DNA of 64,000 nucleotides. It comes from Gammaproteobacteria bacterium LSUCC0096. Lineage in GTDB: Bacteria > Pseudomonadota > Gammaproteobacteria > Pseudomonadales > Litorivicinaceae. The stretch is taken from positions 909,118 through 973,117 of the forward strand of contig VIEA01000001.1 of the NCBI GenBank assembly GCA_008087055.1, read 5' to 3'. The position numbers and the translations under genes are program-made. The notes beneath the pieces are model-generated. The model was not told the DNA's origin, made no database searches, and worked only from the letters and a program-made list of their open reading frames with translations. Each line of letters opens with the position of its first letter. Position 1 is the first letter of the stretch. Below, piece by piece: positions 51,488 through 60,443 of the stretch.

Positions 51488-52138
51488 ATGCAGATCCAAA
51501 AAACCGACCTTGTTGATCAGGTATATGAACTCATTAGGCAACGAATCCTCACAGGTGAGCTTGGACCTGAAGCTCCTTTGCGCCAAGAAGAATTAGCGGA
51601 TCAACTTGGTGTCAGCCGGCAGCCCATCAGTCATGCACTGGTTCTTCTTGAACGCGAAGGTCTGATCTCTGATTACGGTCGAAAAGGCAAAATGGTTGCC
51701 CCTATTAATCCGACACAACTCCGTGATCTTTATGAAGTCCGCGGAGCCATCGACGGCCTCGCTGCCTATCTATGCGCCATTCATCGAGACTCAAAAACCG
51801 AACGTGAGCTCATGCTATTAATCAAACAAGGCGAGGATGCACAACAGACTGGATCAATTCAAGCGCTTGCAATTGCTGATATCGCGTTCCACCGCGCTTT
51901 ATATGAGCGATCAGGTAATCCCGAAATCACATCCTTTGCCGATCGATCTTGGAATCATATGGTTCGCTCAATGCATCAGGTGCTTGAAAGTTCAAGCCTT
52001 CGGCCTGGCATATGGGATGAACATCGTGCGATTGCAGAAGCGATTATCACAGGAGACGCAGATCTTGCCCGCGAAAGAGCAACGACACACGCACAATCAG
52101 CCGGTCAAATCACCTATCAACGTTTGACCGAACAATAA
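51488..52138 (+). CDS. GntR family regulator (FCD domain)
   Basis: A 216-residue regulator. The winged helix is in residues 1-70 (LADQLGVSRQPISHALVLLE), and the FCD domain has metal-binding His in ADIAFHRALYE and DEHRAIAEAI. It starts the operon with the PhyH and SAF genes (21 bp gap to the next gene) and probably represses it. It follows aceE but is separated by a terminator, so it is unlikely to be the PdhR equivalent. Confidence 0.92.
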   Translation: MQIQKTDLVDQVYELIRQRILTGELGPEAPLRQEELADQLGVSRQPISHALVLLEREGLISDYGRKGKMVAPINPTQLRDLYEVRGAIDGLAAYLCAIHRDSKTERELMLLIKQGEDAQQTGSIQALAIADIAFHRALYERSGNPEITSFADRSWNHMVRSMHQVLESSSLRPGIWDEHRAIAEAIITGDADLARERATTHAQSAGQITYQRLTEQ

Positions 52139-52158
52139 CCAATAAAAAGGAGCAATCC

Positions 52159-52947
52159 ATGAAGCTGAGCGCACAACAACTCGAACAATTTGACCGTGAA
52201 GGATACTTATTTCTTCCAAACCTCTTTTCACCTGAAGAAGCAGCCTTTCTCAAAACTGAAGCGGAAACGATTTATCAGATGGACCGCAAAGAGGTATGGC
52301 GAGAGAAAAGTGGTGTCGCACGAACAGCATTTGCCGCGCACACCTATAATGAGGGATTCCGTCGACTTGGGGCCCACCCACGGCTCATAGAGCCAGTTGA
52401 ACAATTACTCGACGGCAAAGTGTATATGCATCAATACAAGGTCAATGCGAAGGCCCCGTTCGATGGCGCAGTATGGCAATGGCATCAGGACTATGGCACA
52501 TGGAAGCGCGATGACGAAATGCCAGAACCTCGGGCAATGAATATCAGTGTCTTTCTTGATGACGTGACGGCCGCTAATGGCCCCCTTCTATTCATTCCTG
52601 GAAGCCATAAACACGGAGTAGTCAAAGCGGGACATGATCTAGAAACAACGAGCTACCCGTTATGGACGCTTGATCGGGAGACCGTTACTGAACTTGCAGA
52701 GCAAGGAGGCTGTGTTGCCCCGACTGGTCCTGCCGGCAGCGTGCTTCTTTTCTCATCATTACTCGTCCATGCGAGCCCACCGAATATCTCACCATTCGGC
52801 CGCACAATTGTGTATTTATCGCTGTGCGAAACGAGTAACCACATTCGCGCGTTCAATCGAGAAGAATGGATAGCACACCGCGACTTCACTCCAATCGAAG
52901 CGCTCGAGGATGACTGCCTACAACAATTGCTCTCTGAACCAGCCTAA
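52159..52947 (+). CDS. Phytanoyl-CoA dioxygenase (PhyH) family protein
   Basis: A 262-residue 2OG-Fe(II) dioxygenase. Iron ligands are H109 and D111 (QWHQDYGTW) and H204 (LLVHASPPN), with the 2OG-binding R215 (FGRTIVYLS). MNISVFLDDVTAANGPLLF and PGSHKHG are typical of PhyH/ectoine-hydroxylase relatives. It would hydroxylate a small molecule; the substrate is unknown. AAAGGAG precedes the ATG, and the gene is followed after 9 bp by the SAF-domain dehydrogenase, so the two likely act in one pathway. Confidence 0.92.
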   Translation: MKLSAQQLEQFDREGYLFLPNLFSPEEAAFLKTEAETIYQMDRKEVWREKSGVARTAFAAHTYNEGFRRLGAHPRLIEPVEQLLDGKVYMHQYKVNAKAPFDGAVWQWHQDYGTWKRDDEMPEPRAMNISVFLDDVTAANGPLLFIPGSHKHGVVKAGHDLETTSYPLWTLDRETVTELAEQGGCVAPTGPAGSVLLFSSLLVHASPPNISPFGRTIVYLSLCETSNHIRAFNREEWIAHRDFTPIEALEDDCLQQLLSEPA

Positions 52948-52956
52948 GGATTTAGC

Positions 52957-54255
52957 ATGTATATCTACGATGACCTCGCGAAGCGCGCCGAACGCCCTGT
53001 TCAAGTTGGACTCATAGGAGCCGGAAAATTTGGCTCCATGTTTTTAAGCCAAGTCCCAACGACCGTTGGACTTGAAGTCAAAGCCATTGCCGACTTGGAC
53101 CCAGAGCGTGCCAAGCAAGCCTGCCGAAACGTCGGATGGAGCGAGGAGCTCATCAAACAAACTGAGTTCTTTGACAATACTCAACACATGATTGATGCAG
53201 GTGGCATTGATGTTCTCGTTGAAGCCACCGGCAATCCTTTGGCTGGTATCGCTCACGCGAAAATGGCGATCGAGAGCAAGATACATATCGTGATGGTCAA
53301 TGTCGAAGCTGACGTGCTTGCCGGTGGGATTCTTGCCAGAGAAGCAAGAGAAGCAGGCATCGTCTATTCTATGGCCTATGGTGACCAACCCGCTCTCACG
53401 ATTGAGCTTGTCGAATGGGCTCGCGCAACAGGCTTCAATGTCGTCGCAGCAGGCAAAGGCACCAAATACATGCCCGAGTATCACTATTCAACGCCAGATA
53501 CGATCTGGGATCACTACGGACTCACTCCAGAGCAAGCTGCAGCAGCCGGCATGAACAGCCAAATGTTCAATAGCTTCCTGGACGGAACAAAGTCCGCATT
53601 GGAAATGGCAGCCATCTCAAATGGTACAGGTCTCAAAGCGCCTGACGATGGTCTCTATTTTCCACCGGCCGGGATGGATGATCTGGCACATATTCTCAGG
53701 CCTCGCTCTGTTGGTGGACAACTTGATGACAGCGGCATGGTTGAAGTTGTTACTTCAGTCGAACGTGACGGACGCCCTGTTTATAAAGATCTTCGCTGGG
53801 GTGTTTATGTCGTGATTGAGGCTCCAAATGATTATGCATCTGCATGTTTTAAGCAGTACGGCATGAATACCGACTCAACAGGTCGTTACTCAGCGATGTA
53901 CAAACCCTTCCATTTGATTGGCTTGGAACTCAACATATCAATCCTTTCAGCTGCCCTTCTCAATAAACCTACGGGCTCGACACTCGATTTCAACAGTGAC
54001 GTCGTTGCAACCGCAAAACGTGACTTGAAAGCCGGTGAAATGCTCGATGGCGAAGGCGGTTTCACTGTGTACGGAAAACTAATGCCTGCAACGAAGTCGC
54101 TCGCACTAGGCGGCCTTCCGATCGGCCTCGCACATCGCGTGAAACTCAAAAACAACGTCAATAAAGACCAGCCGATCTCGTGGGCCGATGTTGAAATTGA
54201 TATGACCACTCAGGCCGTTTCAACCCGAAAAGCGATGGAAGACCTTTACCGCTAG
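52957..54255 (+). CDS. NAD(P)-dependent oxidoreductase with C-terminal SAF domain
   Basis: A 432-residue protein. The N-terminal homoserine-dehydrogenase-like Rossmann domain has LIGAGKFGSMFL (residues about 19-30) and DVLVEATGNPLAG. The C-terminal SAF domain follows (VVATAKRDLKAGEMLDGEGG, then GLPIGLAHRVKL). Proteins of this layout are often labelled FlgA-like or homoserine dehydrogenase-like, but neither role fits here. It probably oxidises an alcohol or aldehyde made by the PhyH enzyme (inference). The 3' end overlaps the convergent DUF4387 gene by 4 bp. Confidence 0.88.
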   Translation: MYIYDDLAKRAERPVQVGLIGAGKFGSMFLSQVPTTVGLEVKAIADLDPERAKQACRNVGWSEELIKQTEFFDNTQHMIDAGGIDVLVEATGNPLAGIAHAKMAIESKIHIVMVNVEADVLAGGILAREAREAGIVYSMAYGDQPALTIELVEWARATGFNVVAAGKGTKYMPEYHYSTPDTIWDHYGLTPEQAAAAGMNSQMFNSFLDGTKSALEMAAISNGTGLKAPDDGLYFPPAGMDDLAHILRPRSVGGQLDDSGMVEVVTSVERDGRPVYKDLRWGVYVVIEAPNDYASACFKQYGMNTDSTGRYSAMYKPFHLIGLELNISILSAALLNKPTGSTLDFNSDVVATAKRDLKAGEMLDGEGGFTVYGKLMPATKSLALGGLPIGLAHRVKLKNNVNKDQPISWADVEIDMTTQAVSTRKAMEDLYR

Positions 54256-54563
54256 TCTGGAATCTCAAGGCTCAACAGCGGCGCATGCTGTTGGGCCCCG
54301 TAGACGTCCGTTTCTCCAAATGCACCCGATGATCTGGAACGCTTGATCGTTACTTTAATCGCGAGTGCTGGCTCAAATTCAACCACAGAAATTACATCGC
54401 TAAGCGAAATCTGGAACAGCTCTGCAAATTTGGCCGCAGACAACACCTCAGATCTCACCACCCGTTCAAAATCATCATGAGTCGCAAATAACACATCAAA
54501 GGTGAGTTCAAATGGGCCTGCATTCTTTGAGCGAATCACTGTCGCCAGATCAGATAGCTTCAT
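54252..54563 (-). CDS. DUF4387 family protein
   Basis: A 103-residue protein with the DUF4387 pattern (IRSKNAGPFELTFDVLFATH, then DDFERV and VISVVEFEPALAIKVTIKR). DUF4387 genes usually sit next to AtuA-like (DUF1446) genes, as here with a 4-bp overlap, and probably form a complex or act on the same substrate. Molecular function is unknown. Confidence 0.88.
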   Translation of the reverse strand: MKLSDLATVIRSKNAGPFELTFDVLFATHDDFERVVRSEVLSAAKFAELFQISLSDVISVVEFEPALAIKVTIKRSRSSGAFGETDVYGAQQHAPLLSLEIPD

Positions 54564-55933
54564 CGGGACACTCCCCTAACCTTGATCTGAATTGGAAATG
54601 GACTTTTCGGGTCATCAACTGTCATGAGGTGGTACACACTGAATTCGTAGACCACACCATGCGAGATATCTGATGGAGAATATGGAAACGCAAGATTACC
54701 AGCCGTTGATTGCCGTCCTGGATAACCAAAATGCAGCAGCGTCGACCGAGCAAATGAGCAGACGGTATCCGCAAGCGATTGTGTTTTCGCCACTACTTCG
54801 ATCACCAAACCGACCTCATGTGGCAGTTGCTCACGAAAAGGTTCTAACTCACCCATCACACCATCCTTCCCGTATACGCGAAACAAGAGTTGAACCTCTG
54901 CTTGGTCAATCGATTGAAAGTTTGTGAAAACACGACCACGGACGGCGAGCAACACTTCATCGAGTTGCTGAATCAAATCAGGAGCACGAATTCCGGCGAT
55001 CGAAATTGTTCGAAAGCCCACGGGTTGCGCGCCCTCTAGCTTGATGGTGTATCGGTCACTTTTTTGTAACTGGGTACCAGTCACACGCACGCGACGCTCA
55101 TCAAGCTGTTCAAAGTGACAAGCAGTCAAATCCAATACACCGCCAGGACCTGGCAGAAATCGAGGATCTGTTTTCTCATAGAGCGTATGCGCTGCAACTG
55201 AAGTTACAGTGCATTGTCGCTCAGGACTCAAGGCTTCAAGCGTAAAACCGCCCTCATCAAGTACACCAAGCATGCAGTCAGACCCACTCCCAGGAACAGC
55301 GGCAATCGCAGCACACTCAAGAATTTTACCCATATGCAGTGATAATGCTTCAGACAAGCCTGCCCTGATCGGTACTGCCGCAAAAACTGCTGGGTCATAA
55401 CACCGTCCAGTCACCACGATCTGCGCACCGTGTTCGAGTGCTTCAATCACAGGTTCAACGCCCATCTGAGCAACAATATAGGTGGAATTTGTGATTGCAT
55501 CTTCAGTCAAATGAGGAACCGGACCAAGCGCTGAAATCCGCCCCGCATGCAATGCATTGATGACCGAGTCTTGGTCTTGGTCAGAGGCAATCTCGGCTAC
55601 CCGCGCACTGCGGTTTAGATCACAAAGCACCTCATCAATCACTTCAAGACACCATTGCAAATGCGGTCTAGCTCCAGATCCGCCAGCTGTGCCAATGAGC
55701 ACAGGAATATCTCGCTCAAGCCCTGCCTTAATCATGAGCGTTAGATCACGTTTGACAGCCTCTCTATTAGTAAACGATTCACCCGAGCCGAGGTAGTAAG
55801 GTCCTGGATCGGTTGAGCCTGCGTCAACAGCAATCGCATCTGGATTGCGAGCCAAACCGGCTTCAAATGATGATTCAGGAAATCCGTAGCCTAGAATCGC
55901 TGTCGGAGAAAGAATTGAAATGGAATGATTCAA
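54560..55933 (-). CDS. AtuA-like (DUF1446) family protein
   Basis: A 457-residue protein of the acyclic terpene utilization AtuA-like family: AVDAGSTDPGPYYLGSGES near residue 34, LIGTAGGSGARPHL near 81, VEPVIEALEHGAQIVVTGRCYDPAVFAA around 180-206. Family members occur in terpene and in other carboxylic-acid catabolic clusters, and none of the rest of the Atu pathway is present here. The start is TTG at 55933 with GAGG upstream. Coupled to DUF4387 and convergent to the PhyH operon. Confidence 0.88.
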   Translation of the reverse strand: MNHSISILSPTAILGYGFPESSFEAGLARNPDAIAVDAGSTDPGPYYLGSGESFTNREAVKRDLTLMIKAGLERDIPVLIGTAGGSGARPHLQWCLEVIDEVLCDLNRSARVAEIASDQDQDSVINALHAGRISALGPVPHLTEDAITNSTYIVAQMGVEPVIEALEHGAQIVVTGRCYDPAVFAAVPIRAGLSEALSLHMGKILECAAIAAVPGSGSDCMLGVLDEGGFTLEALSPERQCTVTSVAAHTLYEKTDPRFLPGPGGVLDLTACHFEQLDERRVRVTGTQLQKSDRYTIKLEGAQPVGFRTISIAGIRAPDLIQQLDEVLLAVRGRVFTNFQSIDQAEVQLLFRVYGKDGVMGELEPFREQLPHEVGLVIEVVAKTQSLADTVCSFARSTLLHFGYPGRQSTAGNLAFPYSPSDISHGVVYEFSVYHLMTVDDPKSPFPIQIKVRGVSR

Positions 55934-55976
55934 GGTCGGACCTCACTAATGCTCAGCCCAACCTATCGATCAGGCG

Positions 55977-56168
55977 TTACTTTTCGAGTTTACAAGTAGA
56001 GATGCCAATGAGGGAATAGAGACCGCAGCGTTCAAACAGACCAGTTGCCAGTGGAACAATGCCGATCAAACCCCATGCGCCGATCGCACCAACCATCACA
56101 AGACCAATCAGAAAGGAACCGAATAAAATTCTGCCCCATTTATCAACGCCACCAACATTTGCTTTCAT
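55977..56168 (-). CDS. DUF2892 (YgaP-like) small membrane protein
   Basis: A 63-residue protein with two hydrophobic helices: NVGGVDKWGRILFGSFLIGL, then GLIGIVPLATGLFERCGLYS followed by the typical C-terminal GISTCKL. It matches the inner-membrane DUF2892 family, often tied to rhodanese or sulfur genes, though none is adjacent. Confidence 0.88.
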   Translation of the reverse strand: MKANVGGVDKWGRILFGSFLIGLVMVGAIGAWGLIGIVPLATGLFERCGLYSLIGISTCKLEK

Positions 56169-56239
56169 TCACTTTCTCCTTTGAAAAGCTGATCAAATCA
56201 TAGTTGTTTGAAACGGTCCTTGAGAAGTATCAATTTTCC

Positions 56240-57175
56240 TCATGGTTGAGAAAAGCAGGACTCAAATGACTGGGCCATACCCAAGACAATTTCGGGATAG
56301 TAGTCAGCATCGATGGCCATACCATCCCCTAGCGGATCGAGCTCCGCGATCGTAATCGGAAGTCCTTCAGTCATCGATCTCAGAATAGAGGGCGAGAACT
56401 GCGGTTCTCGATACACACACCGGGTACCCGACGATAGCAAATACTCTCTGATTTCGTTCACCACCTTCGCACTCGGCGCCATTTCAGGGTTCAGAGTTAA
56501 GACAGCAGGCGACATCAAGCCAAAGCGTTTTTCGAAATACTGAAACGCATCATGAAAAACAACATAGGGTTGATTGCTATAGGGTGATAACTGGCTTCGA
56601 ATCGTTTTCGTCGCACTCTCGACTCGATCTCTAAAAACCGCAGCATTCTCTCGATATATGGCCTCAGCTGCAGGATCAGCGGCGGATAGCACGGTGGCCA
56701 AGTAGCTGGCCATCTCGATCGCGTTCATCGGATCGAGCCATAGGTGTAAATCATCGTGATGGTTCGCATGACCGTGATCGTGTCCATGCGAATGCGCTTT
56801 CACATGTTCGCTAGACAACACTCCAATCTCTCGCGTATCCCATAATTGAATACCAGGCGCTTCAGCTAGCTCAATCGCTCGACCTGACGTGAGAGACCCC
56901 AGTGTCTTTTCGAGGAAGGACTCCAAGCCAAAATCGACTAAAACGACAAAATCAGCCTTCTGAAGTAACTGAGCTTGTGAGGGCTTTAGTGAAAAGTGAT
57001 GTGGTGATGCAGATCCTTTAAGAAGAAGATCTGCATGGACCCGATCGCCACCGACCGCCACCACGATTGCGTGCACAGGTGCAATCGAGGAGACAATTCG
57101 CAACTGCTCCGCGTAAACCTTTGGCGCGATAACCAAGGCTTGCGAAAGTAGCGCTAAAACAATCAGCCTGATCAC
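56240..57175 (-). CDS. znuA: Zinc ABC transporter substrate-binding protein ZnuA
   Basis: A periplasmic zinc-binding protein of about 311 residues. The start is set to GTG at 57175 because GGAGA lies upstream and a signal peptide follows (MIRLIVLALLSQALVIAP); an in-frame ATG at 57211 would overlap the Zur box. Zinc ligands lie in SASPHHFSLKPS and VVFHDAFQYFEKRFG, and the His-rich loop HSHGHDHGHANHHDD collects zinc. Divergent from znuC-znuB-zur. Confidence 0.95.
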   Translation of the reverse strand: MIRLIVLALLSQALVIAPKVYAEQLRIVSSIAPVHAIVVAVGGDRVHADLLLKGSASPHHFSLKPSQAQLLQKADFVVLVDFGLESFLEKTLGSLTSGRAIELAEAPGIQLWDTREIGVLSSEHVKAHSHGHDHGHANHHDDLHLWLDPMNAIEMASYLATVLSAADPAAEAIYRENAAVFRDRVESATKTIRSQLSPYSNQPYVVFHDAFQYFEKRFGLMSPAVLTLNPEMAPSAKVVNEIREYLLSSGTRCVYREPQFSPSILRSMTEGLPITIAELDPLGDGMAIDADYYPEIVLGMAQSFESCFSQP

Positions 57176-57196
57176 TGAAATCTCCAACTTGAAAAC

Positions 57197-57209
57197 GTTA
57201 TGATATAAC
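57197..57209. promoter_or_regulatory. Zur box-like operator
   Basis: GTTATGATATAAC has 5-bp palindromic arms GTTAT/ATAAC around three bases and matches the core of gammaproteobacterial Zur sites. It lies in the 70-bp gap between the znuA start (GTG 57175) and the znuC ATG (57246), so one operator can control both transcripts. Confidence 0.75.
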
Positions 57210-57245
57210 ATTACACGTATCTCAATAAATAGGTCCGGTGCTCAC

Positions 57246-58013
57246 ATGTCGCAGAAAGAACTCATCAGACTCACCAAAGCCGGTTATCAGACCACTGATC
57301 GTTGGCTTGTGCGCGATGTGTCGCTGACTGTGAACCAAGGTGAGATCGTCACATTGATTGGCCCGAATGGATCAGGAAAGTCCACCACGGCGAAAATGGC
57401 CCTTGGGATTCTGAAGCCAACGTCTGGTGAGGCTTTTCGTGCACGGGGCCTCAAAGTCTCTTATGTGCCGCAGAAACTAATGATCGATTGGACCTTACCA
57501 CTCGACGTTGACCATTTTTTTCGTCTGACGAGCAAGCCATCAATCCAAGCGCAACACCGGGCCATTGAAGCAACAGGTATCGGGCATTTATTGAACCAAG
57601 AACTTCGATCCCTATCCGGAGGTGAATTCCAACGCGTTCTCATTGCTCGAGCTATTGCTCGCGAACCTGATTTGTTGGTTCTCGATGAACCCGTCCAAGG
57701 TGTCGATTTTTCAGGCGAAAACGAGCTGTATCAACTGATCGGGACCATCCGCGATGACCTTCACTGCGGAATCCTCATGATTTCGCACGATCTTCACGTC
57801 GTGATGGCTAAAACTGACCAAGTCATTTGTCTCAATGGTCATGTCTGTTGCTCAGGTACCCCAGTGAGTGTCTCTCAGACTGATGAATTCCAAGCCCTAT
57901 TTGGACTGCGTGGACATGCCGATATCGCATTGTACCAACACCATCATGACCACCAACATACTGCTGATGGATCAATAGCCCATGAACATCATGCTGGATG
58001 CAGCCATGATTGA
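57246..58013 (+). CDS. znuC: Zinc ABC transporter ATP-binding protein ZnuC
   Basis: A 255-residue ATPase. Walker A is GPNGSGKST (residues 39-47), the signature LSGGEFQRVLIARAIARE, Walker B LLVLDEPVQGVD and the H-loop ISHDLHVV. The C terminus is a His-rich tail (HHHDHQHT, HEHHAGCSHD), typical of ZnuC. The 3' end overlaps znuB by 8 bp. Confidence 0.97.
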   Translation: MSQKELIRLTKAGYQTTDRWLVRDVSLTVNQGEIVTLIGPNGSGKSTTAKMALGILKPTSGEAFRARGLKVSYVPQKLMIDWTLPLDVDHFFRLTSKPSIQAQHRAIEATGIGHLLNQELRSLSGGEFQRVLIARAIAREPDLLVLDEPVQGVDFSGENELYQLIGTIRDDLHCGILMISHDLHVVMAKTDQVICLNGHVCCSGTPVSVSQTDEFQALFGLRGHADIALYQHHHDHQHTADGSIAHEHHAGCSHD

Positions 58014-58818
58014 TGATTTCTTTGTTCGCGCCGTCCTCGCTGGAATCGGGCTCGCTCTCATGGCAGGCCCTCTCGGTTGCTTTGTGATCTGGAAACGCAT
58101 GGCGTATTTTGGCGACACGTTGGCACATGGGGCGCTTTTGGGTATTGCGCTGGGATTGTTATTTGAACTGCATCTAGAGCTATCTGTATTTCTTGTGTGC
58201 ACACTGATCGCAGTCACGCTTTTCTTATTACAGAGACGAGCGAGTATTTCTTCAGATGCTCTCCTCGGTATTTTGGCTCACGCCTCGCTCGCAATCGGTC
58301 TTGTCGTCCTGTCACTCATGACATGGATCCGTGTCGATCTCATGGGGCTTTTGTTCGGTGACATTCTTGCTGTTTCGCAGCGAGATCTAGTCGTCATTTC
58401 TGGGACGCTCGTCTCAGTCAGCGCTATTTTATTCGTCACGTGGCGATCTTTATTCGCTGCAACTGTCAGTCGTGAGTTAGCAGAAGCAGAAGGGTTAAAG
58501 CCTCAGCGTGCAGAAATTATTTTCATGCTTTTAATCGCGTCGGTCATCGCTGTCGCGATCAAAATCGTTGGGGTGCTATTGATCACATCATTGTTGATCA
58601 TCCCTGCCGCTACTGCCAGACGCATTTCGACTTCACCAGGCCAGATGATGGTGCTGTCCTCTATCGTTGGCGTATTCGCGGTTATTTTAGGCTTAACAGG
58701 CTCACTGAACTTAGATACACCGTCAGGTCCTAGTATCGTCGTCGCTTCCGTCACGCTCTTTCTGTTCTCGATGACACCGATAGCACATCGCGTACAGAAT
58801 GTTTTAAAAGGGGCATAA
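58006..58818 (+). CDS. znuB: Zinc ABC transporter permease ZnuB
   Basis: About 270 residues with eight or so helices of the ABC-3 family: LAGIGLALMAGPLGCFVIWKR, YFGDTLAHGALLGIALG, AVAIKIVGVLLITSLLIIPAA. The ATG at 58006 matches the E. coli ZnuB start by alignment; earlier in-frame ATGs (57982, 57991) lie inside znuC. It is followed by zur after one base. Confidence 0.95.
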   Translation: MIDDFFVRAVLAGIGLALMAGPLGCFVIWKRMAYFGDTLAHGALLGIALGLLFELHLELSVFLVCTLIAVTLFLLQRRASISSDALLGILAHASLAIGLVVLSLMTWIRVDLMGLLFGDILAVSQRDLVVISGTLVSVSAILFVTWRSLFAATVSRELAEAEGLKPQRAEIIFMLLIASVIAVAIKIVGVLLITSLLIIPAATARRISTSPGQMMVLSSIVGVFAVILGLTGSLNLDTPSGPSIVVASVTLFLFSMTPIAHRVQNVLKGA

Positions 58819-58819
58819 C

Positions 58820-59221
58820 GTGAGTGAAACGAAACTGACGAAAAATCAATCGCTCGTTTTAGGGATTCTCGAATCACACCCAAGTCCTTTAAGTGCTTAC
58901 TCGATTCTCGACCAACTAACCGATGCAGGCCTCCGCGCACCACCCCAGGTCTATCGAGCACTGGAAAAACTCATCGACTATGGGTTGATCCATAAGTTGG
59001 AGAGCATCAACAGTTATGTTGCATGCCAACACCGCCATTGCGGATCCCACCAAGTCACAAGCTTTGCTATCTGTGATTCGTGCGAACGCGTCTCTGAAAT
59101 CATCAATGCTGAATTCGAAAAGACACTTCACGAACTTGCTGAGAACGCAGGCTTAACCCCAAAACACTCGACAGTTGAGATCCATGGTTTATGTAACGCC
59201 TGCTCAGGGATAGAGAATTAA
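58820..59221 (+). CDS. zur: Zinc uptake regulator Zur
   Basis: A 133-residue Fur-family repressor. The winged helix lies in residues 1-75 (LSAYSILDQLTDAGLRAPPQ, then VYRALEKL). The zinc sites are in CQHRHCGSHQ, AICDSCERVSE and HGLCNACSG. The start is GTG at 58820. Being last in the znuCB operon, it would repress its own transcription when zinc is plentiful through the box at 57197-57209. Confidence 0.95.
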   Translation: MSETKLTKNQSLVLGILESHPSPLSAYSILDQLTDAGLRAPPQVYRALEKLIDYGLIHKLESINSYVACQHRHCGSHQVTSFAICDSCERVSEIINAEFEKTLHELAENAGLTPKHSTVEIHGLCNACSGIEN

Positions 59222-59224
59222 CAA

Positions 59225-59431
59225 TCACTTCTCTCTCGGAAGCGCAGTAAATGGAATGGGACTCCCGAGAACAACAAATCTTAGAAGTCCATAAGGCACA
59301 CCGAGCACAACAAAAAAGATCAGAATATCCAGGTCGTCACTCAAACCCGCAAGCACAATCAAAACCCCAATCAAAGACAACGCAAATAGCACTGTAAGAA
59401 ACCAGTCCACAACCAGTAAAGCTCGACGCAC
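59225..59431 (-). CDS. Small membrane protein of unknown function
   Basis: A 68-residue protein with two hydrophobic helices (FLTVLFALSLIGVLIVLAGL, then ILIFFVVLGVPYGLL) and a basic N terminus. Not recognised. It lies directly convergent to zur (3 bp). Confidence 0.55.
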   Translation of the reverse strand: MRRALLVVDWFLTVLFALSLIGVLIVLAGLSDDLDILIFFVVLGVPYGLLRFVVLGSPIPFTALPREK

Positions 59432-59509
59432 AGAATTTATCCTCTGACTTGCATACGGAAGCAGTGTGGGATGTTGACCTTAATTTCAAGGACAGCAGAC
59501 TGATGCGCC

Positions 59510-59752
59510 TTATTTTTCAGACGGATATCCGTTGATTTGATGCACGATCCACATCGTAATCTTTGGTGCGATCGGTAATGCAAGAAATGCAGCCACAGAA
59601 GCGACAGGCCATGCAAACACAAATGCCCGCCCCCAGTTGACGAGGAAATCATCGGTAAATCCCAGGTTCATCCAAGTGACAAACCCAGTCATGATAGTTG
59701 CCATAATGCAGGCCATCACGATCGGGCCAACGAATTTAGGGGATACTTTCAT
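59510..59752 (-). CDS. DUF2798 family membrane protein
   Basis: An 80-residue, two-helix membrane protein starting at 59752 (GAGTGAATTG upstream). KFVGPIVMACIMATIMTGFV and WGRAFVFAWPVASVAAFLAL match the DUF2798 pattern. Function unknown. Confidence 0.75.
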   Translation of the reverse strand: MKVSPKFVGPIVMACIMATIMTGFVTWMNLGFTDDFLVNWGRAFVFAWPVASVAAFLALPIAPKITMWIVHQINGYPSEK

Positions 59753-59847
59753 CAATTCACTCTCGAAAATGATGAACGATAATCGATCCACCGAAATTCA
59801 AACAGTGACATCGATCAATCGAGCAACACTTTTCAAGACGATGAATC

Positions 59848-60351
59848 TTAGGTGTGCTCCAAAATCACGTTTTTCAGATCAACAGGCGAGAAAATCTCTA
59901 TCCAGTAACCATCTGGATCTTTGATGAAAGCAATCCCTTTCATTGACCCATCGTTTGGCCGCTTCACAAATTCCACTCCAAGAGACTCTAAGCGATGACA
60001 GGCAGCGTCAACATCAGGTACCGAAACGCAAATATGACCAAATCCTTTGGGCTCGCTGTTACCGTTGTGATAGCCCTCAAAATCGTCATCAGACTCGGTG
60101 CCGTGGTTGTGCGTCAACTCTAATAAACCCGATTGCTGCGCGAGCCACTCAATACGTTCCGCACGGTCGGATGGCATTTGGCTTGTGAGTCCAGCCTCAA
60201 AACCCAAGAAATAAAGGGTGAACCCCATGCTATCAAAGGCAAATGTTTCTATTAAGGTGGCGCCCAGTTTGTCACGGTAGAAATCTAAAGAGCGCTTAGG
60301 GTCTTTCACTCTCAGCATTGAATGATTCAATTTAAATCCTGACGTTGACAT
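59848..60351 (-). CDS. gloA: Lactoylglutathione lyase (glyoxalase I)
   Basis: A 167-residue VOC-fold enzyme that isomerises the methylglyoxal-glutathione adduct to lactoylglutathione. Metal ligands fit His in [12 protein letters not shown], Glu in [13 protein letters not shown], His in GFGHICVSV and Glu in YWIEIF. The longer form, with [15 protein letters not shown], is like the eukaryotic/Pseudomonas type I. Single gene. Confidence 0.93.
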   Translation of the reverse strand: MSTSGFKLNHSMLRVKDPKRSLDFYRDKLGATLIETFAFDSMGFTLYFLGFEAGLTSQMPSDRAERIEWLAQQSGLLELTHNHGTESDDDFEGYHNGNSEPKGFGHICVSVPDVDAACHRLESLGVEFVKRPNDGSMKGIAFIKDPDGYWIEIFSPVDLKNVILEHT

Positions 60352-60443
60352 GGTGTTTTCCCTCTAATTTTGACCTTTCAATTGTTACAAAGTGGCTGAT
60401 TTTATTGGTAGTAAACTGTTACTACCATTTGATGTATAAACTC

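Noticed and set aside
51488-52138. GntR regulator as PdhR, the classical aceE regulator
   Set aside because: It is downstream of aceE behind a terminator and is 21 bp from the PhyH gene, so control of that operon is more likely.
53044-53484. Minus-strand frame of 146 codons
   Set aside because: Antisense to the SAF-domain oxidoreductase, which has a clear Rossmann motif and Shine-Dalgarno.
54560-55933. Assignment as AtuA of the terpene (citronellol) pathway
   Set aside because: Only the family resemblance supports it; the other atu/liu carboxylase and dehydrogenase genes are absent from the window.
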